Source of the DNA: Nitrospirota bacterium
GTDB lineage: Bacteria; Nitrospirota; Thermodesulfovibrionia; UBA6902; DSMQ01
DNA length: 5,296 bases
Reading direction: 5' to 3'
NCBI GenBank assembly: GCA_016207865.1
Contig: JACQZD010000185.1
Coordinates: 1 to 5,296, forward strand
Below are positions 1 through 4,745 of this stretch, piece after piece. The notes under the pieces are model-generated. The model did no database searches. It was given only the letters and a program-made list of their open reading frames with translations, and was not told where the DNA came from. How positions within the stretch are numbered: position 1 is the first letter of the stretch; each line of letters starts with the position of its first letter. The position numbers and the translations under genes are program-made.

Positions 1-790
1 GGTCGCCTGTGCCGTTGCCGAGCCTGCCGAACTTTGAAATAAATTTGCCTTTTTTATCAAAAATCTGTATTCGGAAGTTAAGCGTATCAGCCACATACAG
101 CTCACCGTTTTTTGATATTGTAATAAAAGTCGGATAATTGAATTGCCCGTCTGCGGTACCGCGTTCGCCAAAGGAAAATTTGAATTGTCCGTCTGTTGTA
201 TAAGCGCATATCTTATTTGAAAGGGTATCCGCCACATAAAGAATCCCCGCTGCTTTGTCCACGGCAAGGCCGGTAGGTCTTTGAAGCGTGCCATCAGTGC
301 CGATCGCTCTAAGGTATTTGCCTTCTTTTGAATATGCATATATACGTCTTTTTTCAGAGTCGGATATGTAGATGCCTCCGTCTTTATCAGTTGCAACACT
401 GACAGGGGATTTTAAACGTTCGGTTTTTGTGCCTTCAATCGTATCATACCGTCCTTTTAGCAAATCAAAAATATGCAGAGAGAGGGACATGCTGTCGGTA
501 ATATAAAGTCTGCTTTCCTCATCAATAATAATTCCAAACGGCCTTGTTATCTGATCCTCCTGCGCCTCGCCTGCCACGGCTTCCCAGATTTTTTTAAAAA
601 AACCTTTTTTAACGCCTATGTCTTCAGGCTTTGTTATGTTTTTGATAAATTCTATCTTGGGCACAAAAGGAGGCGGGGGCCAGATCAGCCTCTCCCCGGG
701 CACTGTTATGACATCTCTCCGCGGTCCCATGCCGAGACCTGAAAAACAGAGAAGGATTATTGCCGTTAGAAAAACCCTTTTAGCGTTCAC
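1..790 (-). CDS. NHL-repeat six-bladed beta-propeller protein, exported (3' end outside window)
   Basis: 263 residues are visible and the reading frame runs off the left edge. The start is the GTG at 790: an in-frame TGA lies four codons upstream, and a GGAGAAAGG stretch inside the end of the upstream gene can serve as ribosome binding site. The N-terminus (residues 1-20, basic then hydrophobic) looks like a signal peptide; Cys15 lies in the hydrophobic core but does not form a proper lipobox. After a Pro-rich linker (WPPPP, about 37-41) come four NHL-type repeats at about 82-118, 127-163, 170-207 and 217-254, each with the pattern P-x-G/S-hydrophobic-x-x-D, then L/I-Y-V/I-A/S/T-D and a closing strand such as IFDKKGKF. 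A fifth repeat seems to begin at the edge. NHL propellers bind proteins or ligands and have no implied catalysis. Proteins of this WPPPP plus NHL form are, from general knowledge, common beside multiheme cytochrome genes in Geobacter-like bacteria. It is last in a tight operon, 9 bases after HAMP protein B. The specific partner is unknown. Confidence 0.88.
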   Translation of the reverse strand, partial: MNAKRVFLTAIILLCFSGLGMGPRRDVITVPGERLIWPPPPFVPKIEFIKNITKPEDIGVKKGFFKKIWEAVAGEAQEDQITRPFGIIIDEESRLYITDSMSLSLHIFDLLKGRYDTIEGTKTERLKSPVSVATDKDGGIYISDSEKRRIYAYSKEGKYLRAIGTDGTLQRPTGLAVDKAAGILYVADTLSNKICAYTTDGQFKFSFGERGTADGQFNYPTFITISKNGELYVADTLNFRIQIFDKKGKFISKFGRLGNGTGD

Positions 791-799
791 CCTTAGATT

Positions 800-1408
800 T
801 CACCTTTCTCCCTGATTTTTATTATACTTAAATTCCGCAAGCTTTTTCTGAAAAGTTTTGCTTAAGCCCCCTAACTCCTGCCGTACACCTTGTGCAGAAG
901 CAGGATTCTTTAATTTTTCCGCTGCGGCAGCCATATCTTTCTGGATATCATTCAGGGCCTTAAGGCGTTTGCACATTACAAGACGCGCAGATTCAAGCTG
1001 ATCCCTCAGGCCGTCAATGTCTTTTGTATCAACCGGGACTGCCAGGTCGCCTTCCCCGAACCTGTTCAGCGCAGTCGTAATGCCGGACAGGCGTGATGAG
1101 ACATATTTTGAAAGAATCCCAATCACAAAAATTGCCGTAACAATCAGTATTATGGAAAATGCGGTTATGGTCTTCACTATAATCGGGACCATTACATCCC
1201 AGGGCCCCACGGCCTTTATATGTGAACGGTAGAGGTATTTTGCTATTTCCTTGTTTGAATAATGCCAGATTACCGTGTCCGTGGCCAGGGCAATTACCAC
1301 CCCGATAAGGATAAAATACAGAATGACTTTACCCTGAAGCCTTTTATTAATGAAATAATGCTTCCTTTTATAATATTGCGTCTTTCCTGTCTCTGCGGTG
1401 TTCTCCAT
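800..1408 (-). CDS. Two-TM membrane protein with HAMP-like domain and no output domain (HAMP protein B)
   Basis: 202 residues. The ATG at 1408 has an AAAGGA ribosome binding site about 6 bases upstream. A basic cytoplasmic head carrying the juxtamembrane motif YFINKRLQGK (18-27) precedes TM1 (about 27-49). A short periplasmic loop (about 50-72) follows, then TM2 (about 73-99). Residues about 100-147 look like a HAMP domain (SSRLSGITTALNRFGEGDL, then an acidic stretch and a second helix), and the tail to about 193 is a charged, Ala- and Leu-rich helix likely to form a coiled coil. Normal HAMP proteins continue into a kinase, cyclase or chemotaxis signalling domain; nothing follows here. The protein has the same plan as the gene at 2193-2747, on the other side of the cytochrome gene, so the two look like distant paralogues. 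It lies 23 bases after the cytochrome stop and 9 bases before the NHL gene, in one operon. It would probably be annotated as a HAMP-domain or methyl-accepting-chemotaxis-like protein. Its function is unknown; anchoring or sensing for the cytochrome is inference. Confidence 0.85.
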   Translation of the reverse strand: MENTAETGKTQYYKRKHYFINKRLQGKVILYFILIGVVIALATDTVIWHYSNKEIAKYLYRSHIKAVGPWDVMVPIIVKTITAFSIILIVTAIFVIGILSKYVSSRLSGITTALNRFGEGDLAVPVDTKDIDGLRDQLESARLVMCKRLKALNDIQKDMAAAAEKLKNPASAQGVRQELGGLSKTFQKKLAEFKYNKNQGER

Positions 1409-1431
1409 CTTGTTCCTTTCTTTTCCTTACG

Positions 1432-2193
1432 CTATTTTAAATGACATGCCAGGCAAAGCGCGCTTCCTTTGTTGCTCATTGCAAGACTATGTTTTTCTTT
1501 AGCATACATGTTATGGCATGAGCCGCAGCCGACCTTCCCACCAAAGAGCCTGATAGCCTTGTTCAGCTCTGACGGATGCCTGTATCCGCCATTTCTGTAC
1601 GCTTTCATATAGACAACCCCTACCGGATGTTCTGTGCCTCTTCTGTGGGTCCACGCCCCCATGCCGATATTGGCTCCCTTTGCAAGTGAGCTGTCATGAC
1701 AGCACAGGCACTCGGTTGACAGGTCATCTATCGGGTTGCTCTCATTTATTATTTCAAATCTGGTTGCCGTATGCGCAGGCTGGTCGCTGCCGGTATGCTG
1801 GCCTACCGTATTTTTATGGCATAAATAGCAGAATACCCTGCCTGCTTTATAACCTCCCCTGAGTAAAAAGTCGCTCTTACTGTCTGTAATGTGGATGTCA
1901 TGACAGGTGGCACAGGTCATTCTGCCCCTCCAGTCCAGAGGGAAAATTGCTGGCAGGGACCTTGAGGGCTTTTGTCCCGAAGGATGGGAAAGTCCCATAT
2001 CTGAATGGCATTCATCACACAGAGTATCTATGTCTTTGACAAATACTTTTTTACCACCGCTCAGGGAAAGATGACATTTAAAACACTCCTCTTCCTTGAA
2101 GACATGTCCTTTTTTCTCCGCCCACGATACCCATATCAGAAAAAAAATGACGGCAATGAACATCAGTGCATGCCACTTGAATAAACGGCTCAT
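1432..2193 (-). CDS. Heptaheme c-type cytochrome (doubled CXXCH family), exported or membrane-anchored
   Basis: I prefer the ATG at 2193, giving 253 residues, because it overlaps the TGA of the upstream gene (TGATG). A TTG one codon upstream (2196) would add one residue. Residues 8-25 are hydrophobic and end in S-W-A before a charged stretch, so this is either a cleavable Sec signal or an N-terminal anchor. Seven CXXCH heme-attachment motifs begin at residues 37 (CFKCH), 59 (CDECH), 94 (CATCH), 122 (CYLCH), 162 (CLCCH), 223 (CGSCH) and 247 (CLACH). The pattern GRMTCATCHDIH with a following FLLRGG, and the HPSG and HPVGV motifs, are typical of the doubled-CXXCH multiheme family. There are at least eight non-motif histidines after the signal (70, 101, 133, 141, 183, 189, 206, 235), enough for bis-His ligation of all seven hemes. 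The fifth motif has an extra Cys164 between its two heme cysteines. Its role is periplasmic electron transfer; donor and acceptor cannot be read from sequence. It sits between two HAMP membrane-protein genes, with coupled translation to the first. Confidence 0.93.
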   Translation of the reverse strand: MSRLFKWHALMFIAVIFFLIWVSWAEKKGHVFKEEECFKCHLSLSGGKKVFVKDIDTLCDECHSDMGLSHPSGQKPSRSLPAIFPLDWRGRMTCATCHDIHITDSKSDFLLRGGYKAGRVFCYLCHKNTVGQHTGSDQPAHTATRFEIINESNPIDDLSTECLCCHDSSLAKGANIGMGAWTHRRGTEHPVGVVYMKAYRNGGYRHPSELNKAIRLFGGKVGCGSCHNMYAKEKHSLAMSNKGSALCLACHLK

Positions 2194-2195
2194 CA
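2191..2195 (-). promoter_or_regulatory. TGATG stop/start overlap coupling HAMP protein A to the cytochrome
   Basis: The TGA stop of HAMP protein A (2195-2193) shares one base with the ATG start of the cytochrome (2193-2191). The only purine-rich stretch nearby (GGGAG) is about 20 bases upstream of the ATG, too far to be an ordinary Shine-Dalgarno. Terminating ribosomes therefore probably re-initiate here, which would tie cytochrome output to the membrane protein. Confidence 0.7.
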
Positions 2196-2747
2196 AAAAT
2201 TGAATCTTTTAATCTCCCTTCCAATGATATCAATTTTTTCTTTCAGCTTTTCTAAAGAGCCTGATGTGTTCTCCGTTTCTTTTCTTTCCTTTTCAAAAGC
2301 CTCATAAGCGCTGCTTACGGCGCTGAGCTTCTCTCCGAATTTTCTGCAGGTAGTGTTAAGCGCCTCGGCAGTGCACTGGAGCTGGTCATAACTCCTGAAC
2401 CTCACGGTCCGGGCAAAATCCGCATTTAAAAGGCATTCAATCGTCTTTTCCACCCTGTATATAGGTCCTGCTATCTTATGCGAGGCAAAAACAGATATCA
2501 GGGCAATCACCACAATTATAACTATAACCTCTATGGCTTCTGCGGCAACAAATACAGGCATCAGCATATCATCGGCAGTAACAAATGATGCAACGACATC
2601 TGTATAGCGGGTTCTATCAGGCTTTGGCAGGTACACATAGAGTACAAACGCCATGAGAGCAATACTGCCAATGATTATTGCAGTGAATTTAAGAAAAAAC
2701 TTCAACTTAAAGATTTTTTCTATCATCAGTTGACCATCCATTTTCAT
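2193..2747 (-). CDS. Two-TM membrane protein with HAMP-like domain and no output domain (HAMP protein A)
   Basis: 184 residues from the ATG at 2747. An internal ATG at 2726 (Met8) has a better-spaced GGATGG ribosome binding site and could be the true start; the ATG at 2747 has none visible. TM1 spans about 19-40, a periplasmic loop about 41-62, and TM2 about 63-88. A HAMP-like linker follows at about 89-137, beginning with the recognisable SHKIAGPIYRVEKTI, and then a charged helix to about 180 with E/K heptad character (KERKETENTSGSLEKLKEK), probably a coiled coil. No kinase, cyclase, GGDEF or chemotaxis signalling domain follows, although HAMP domains normally relay signals to one. The AGPIYR-type HAMP entry is, from general knowledge, seen in small membrane proteins annotated as chemotaxis-like in Desulfobacterota and Nitrospirota. 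It is the first gene of the tight HAMP-cytochrome-HAMP-NHL operon and is translationally coupled to the cytochrome. Its function is unknown; sensing, anchoring or assembly of the cytochrome are all possible. Confidence 0.86.
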   Translation of the reverse strand: MKMDGQLMIEKIFKLKFFLKFTAIIIGSIALMAFVLYVYLPKPDRTRYTDVVASFVTADDMLMPVFVAAEAIEVIVIIVVIALISVFASHKIAGPIYRVEKTIECLLNADFARTVRFRSYDQLQCTAEALNTTCRKFGEKLSAVSSAYEAFEKERKETENTSGSLEKLKEKIDIIGREIKRFNF

Positions 2748-2754
2748 TATTATT

Positions 2755-2784
2755 TTATAAGATTTCCGTTGGATTTACAATCAC
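2755..2784 (-). promoter_or_regulatory. Possible nine-codon leader ORF upstream of HAMP protein A
   Basis: A strong AGGAG (2797-2793) sits 8 bases before a GTG (2784) that opens a reading frame of nine codons (VIVNPTEIL) ending in TAA at 2757-2755. The ATG of HAMP protein A follows 7 bases later in another frame and has no ribosome binding site of its own. The leader could therefore load ribosomes that re-initiate on the operon. It is very short and could be chance. Confidence 0.25.
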
Positions 2785-2799
2785 AAAACTCTCTCCTGT

Positions 2800-2819
2800 G
2801 TAACCCTTCAGTTACGGGT
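2800..2819 (-). promoter_or_regulatory. Small stem with two alternative pairings ahead of the AGGAG site
   Basis: On the minus strand GTAAC (2815-2811) can pair with GTTAC (2804-2800) across a 6-base loop. Alternatively ACCC (2819-2816) can pair with GGGT (2806-2803). The two pairings use overlapping bases and cannot both form. The stem lies 2 bases upstream of the AGGAG site, so it could influence access to it. The arms are short, so this is weak. Confidence 0.2.
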
Positions 2820-2834
2820 GGTATAGTATGTCTT

Positions 2835-2912
2835 AAAATAAGGATTCCGGACAAGCGGGAATGACAGAACTCTTGTTATTCCCCATGTTGTCATTCCGGC
2901 TTGTCCGGAATC
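2835..2912 (-). terminator. Possible rho-independent terminator after the barrel gene
   Basis: Read along the minus strand, the 24-bp stem of the palindrome begins 52 bases after the barrel stop codon and is followed by a modest T-rich stretch (TTATTTT, 2841-2835). It could end or weaken transcription of the PPIase-barrel pair before the HAMP-cytochrome operon. The 22-base loop and interrupted T run are not ideal, so it may instead protect the 3' end of the messenger or be only a mobile repeat. Confidence 0.4.
2843..2912. repeat. REP/MITE-like intergenic palindrome
   Basis: The left arm 2843-2866 and right arm 2889-2912 are inverted copies matching at 23 of 24 positions (the one mismatch pairs 2857 with 2898), separated by a 22-base loop. 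The right arm also holds its own small palindrome (TTCCGG, 5 bases, CCGGAA), so it can fold alone. Sequences of the form ATTCCGGACAAGC/GGAATGACA occur as dispersed intergenic repeats in many bacteria (established in general); whether this genome has many copies cannot be seen here. Confidence 0.8.
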
Positions 2913-2964
2913 TCTCTTCTCTGCCACTCATCACTGAATAGTTACTCTCCCGTTCATTCCCGTT

Positions 2965-4644
2965 TCAGAACGGCCTTGAGACCTGCAAAAAAGTAGCTTG
3001 CCTTTTGTTTACAGCGCTCATGGCCTCTTCCCTCCGGTATTCATATCTTAAATTCACAAAAATTAACCTTATTCTGTAATCAAGGCTCACCGATGCCGCA
3101 ACATTATCATTTGGGATAGTGTTTTCGCGTTCTTTCCTCAGGTTTGATTTCAAAAAAAGGTTTCTCCTCAAAGCGGATGAAAGAGAGCCCTCCGTATAAT
3201 ATGAATTCTTGCTCGTCGTCCCGCTTTCCCTTACGGCTCCGGCCTTTGCTTCCATCGTCGTCCTCCATCCGAGGGGGATTGAATACGCAACGCTTGAATC
3301 TGAGATAAGGCTTCTGTCAACGGTTGGTGTTGCAGCCGCGGAATCTTCTGTATCCTCCCTGGTTTCAGAAGCAGCATATACCAGCTGACTCTGCGCCGTA
3401 ACATGCTCTATGCACGCACAGATTAGGTTTAAGTTCAAGGAATAATTCTGGTTCCTGCCGCCTGCGGATGATGTCATGTAATTCAAGGCGCCCCCTGTTG
3501 AGACCTGAGACTTAATCATCGGAAAATCTCTGGTCAATGTTGAAGCAATATCTGACTTTAACATTGTCTTTGTAATGTCTTCCCCCTGCTGCGCTTCAAG
3601 TCCAACGCCGGTATTTGCTGAAAAGGCCAAATTTCTTGCTATCTGTTTGCCATAGTTGAGCGTGCCGCTCAGCGCCTCGGTTGTGGTATCCCCGGTCTCC
3701 CCCCTGTTAAAGTTGACGGAGGCTGTTTCAGTGTTAACAAGAAAATTGCTTAACTTTTTTGAATAAACCGCGTTGGCACCTCCGGTATATGCATCTGCCG
3801 TCCCGCCGGTTTGATCTGTGTGGGTATAGCCTATGTTCGCAGCCCCACTAATATTACCAGCCGGATTATAACTAAGCCCTGAGCCGTATACAAATTCCGA
3901 AAATTCATCATATGTATTCGTATGAAACCCGATATTAGACGAAAGTGTTGCCGCTCTTGATAATCTTGAGCTCGTTTCTGCTCCGGCGCCCACATCATGT
4001 ACGGTTTTTGCGGTTGAAAGCACCTTGTCTGAAACATTAGTAAAAGCATAGTCCATGTGAACAGTAGAGGACTTCCATCCATGGTGTATGCCGAAGGATA
4101 AGGTCCTTGTCCTTTCATCAGACCCGGGCTGGGTCCCTGTAATCTCCTTATTCTCCTGCGTAAAACCGTACCGCAGGCGCGGGGCGCCCCTTTTAAAGTA
4201 ATTTCCGCTAAGTCCAACGGATTGCTGTTTTTGCTCTGTTATGGCCACCGTACCATCGGCCTGGGGAAGAAAGGATGTAGTTGTATTTTTACTCGTCCAG
4301 AGAGTGATTGGGATATGGCTTGAATTTAATAAATAAAGCCTTACATCATAATCCGTTGCCTCCATATCTGTTTCAGTGCCGTCAGCCTCGTTGTCTTCCC
4401 TTGAAAATATGCCGCCTATGGAGTAATTTAAAAGCCGCGGGTCATAAAGAAAGTTCGTATAATTGATTCTATATTTCTGCTTTATGCTGGTGAGTTCCGT
4501 AATACTGCCTTCACGGTTATTTTCTTCTTCATCATACGTAAGCTGAACCTGGCCTGAAATCCTGGCGAGAGCGCGGTTGTCCGTAAAATAAAAAAAAACC
4601 AGTAAGAAACTCAGGATTCCATAAAAGATTGCCTGACGGTTCAC
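2965..4644 (-). CDS. Large outer-membrane beta-barrel protein, candidate porin partner of the cytochrome
   Basis: 559 residues starting at GTG 4644; an in-frame TGA two codons upstream and the lack of nearby internal starts fix this choice. Residues 1-27 form a signal peptide (hydrophobic 6-20, then ALA at 25-27 before RISGQ). The mature protein alternates polar and hydrophobic/aromatic residues throughout, in many strand pairs joined by polar Ser/Thr/Asn/Gly/Asp-rich turns, and ends in Phe (FLQVSRPF), the usual last residue of barrels recognised by the BAM machinery. An early segment (61-79, including FLYDPRLLNYSIGG) resembles the start of large outer-membrane proteins I associate with Geobacter-like and Nitrospirota genomes; this is recall, not a search. 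No CXXCH is present. The only cysteines I see are Cys409 and Cys411. It lies 101 bases after the PPIase and 217 bases before the cytochrome operon. It could be the porin of a trans-envelope electron conduit (MtrB/PioB or Omb/Ext type by analogy), or an unrelated barrel; no homology to those is visible. Confidence 0.83.
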   Translation of the reverse strand: MNRQAIFYGILSFLLVFFYFTDNRALARISGQVQLTYDEEENNREGSITELTSIKQKYRINYTNFLYDPRLLNYSIGGIFSREDNEADGTETDMEATDYDVRLYLLNSSHIPITLWTSKNTTTSFLPQADGTVAITEQKQQSVGLSGNYFKRGAPRLRYGFTQENKEITGTQPGSDERTRTLSFGIHHGWKSSTVHMDYAFTNVSDKVLSTAKTVHDVGAGAETSSRLSRAATLSSNIGFHTNTYDEFSEFVYGSGLSYNPAGNISGAANIGYTHTDQTGGTADAYTGGANAVYSKKLSNFLVNTETASVNFNRGETGDTTTEALSGTLNYGKQIARNLAFSANTGVGLEAQQGEDITKTMLKSDIASTLTRDFPMIKSQVSTGGALNYMTSSAGGRNQNYSLNLNLICACIEHVTAQSQLVYAASETREDTEDSAAATPTVDRSLISDSSVAYSIPLGWRTTMEAKAGAVRESGTTSKNSYYTEGSLSSALRRNLFLKSNLRKERENTIPNDNVAASVSLDYRIRLIFVNLRYEYRREEAMSAVNKRQATFLQVSRPF

Positions 4645-4682
4645 CGTTCACCGTGTTCATTCATCGTTTGATGTTCATCGTT
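4639..4682. repeat. Degenerate GTTCAYC heptamer repeat overlapping the barrel start codon
   Basis: On the plus strand GTTCACC occurs twice in exact tandem (4639-4645, 4646-4652), followed by looser relatives GTTCATT (4655-4661), GTTTGAT (4666-4672) and GTTCATC (4673-4679). On the coding strand the tandem reads GGTGAAC GGTGAAC: the first copy offers GGTGA, matching the anti-Shine-Dalgarno complement AGGAGGTGA, three bases ahead of the GTG start inside the second copy. Confidence 0.7.
4645..4660 (-). promoter_or_regulatory. Unusual ribosome binding site and competing ATG for the barrel gene
   Basis: No standard AGGAG precedes GTG 4644; the best candidate is GGTGA (4652-4648) inside a heptamer copy, with a 3-base gap. 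An ATG at 4660 lies 16 bases upstream and out of frame. Losing exactly one 7-base copy would bring that ATG 9 bases from the GTG and in frame, adding three codons, and would remove the GGTGA. The arrangement is seen directly; regulation by it is inference. Confidence 0.4.
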
Positions 4683-4740
4683 AATATGAAATCAGGCAGG
4701 GTAGCAGGCAGGGGAAAAATAATAAACCCTGAACGATGAA
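4674..4740. repeat. Nine-base inverted repeat in the PPIase-barrel spacer
   Basis: TTCATCGTT at 4674-4682 is the exact inverse complement of AACGATGAA at 4732-4740, with 49 bases between. A second TTCATCGTT at 4660-4668 could pair with the same right arm, giving two alternative stems. The wide loop makes a terminator unlikely. It may derive from the heptamer family. Confidence 0.4.
4693..4713. repeat. Short direct repeat CAGGCAGGG, twice
   Basis: CAGGCAGGG occurs at 4693-4701 and again at 4705-4713, a 12-base period with TAG between. It lies inside the loop of the surrounding inverted repeat. No function is evident; it could be a duplicated binding site or replication slippage. Confidence 0.4.
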
Positions 4741-4745
4741 TTATC

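Noticed and set aside
740..790. Lipoprotein signal in the NHL protein (Cys15)
   Set aside because: The residues before the Cys are I-L-L, without the small residue expected at -1, and the hydrophobic core continues past it. An ordinary signal peptide or anchor fits better.
473..815. Two overlapping plus-strand open frames of 89 and 65 residues
   Set aside because: They are antisense to the NHL gene, whose minus-strand frame shows clear repeats. Their translations are low in recognisable features.
1017..1862. Plus-strand open frames of 60-71 residues at 1017-1232, 1262-1444 and 1680-1862
   Set aside because: They are antisense shadows of HAMP protein B and the cytochrome, with no ribosome binding site or recognisable product.
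3831..4217. 128-residue open frame on the minus strand
   Set aside because: It lies wholly inside the barrel gene in another frame on the same strand. Its translation has no domain or signal peptide, while the barrel frame has a signal peptide, strand alternation and a terminal Phe.
4683..4731. Intrinsic terminator after the PPIase
   Set aside because: A T-rich stretch (TTATTATTTTT) follows the stop codon on the coding strand, but no GC-rich stem lies directly before it. The inverted repeat nearby has a 49-base loop.
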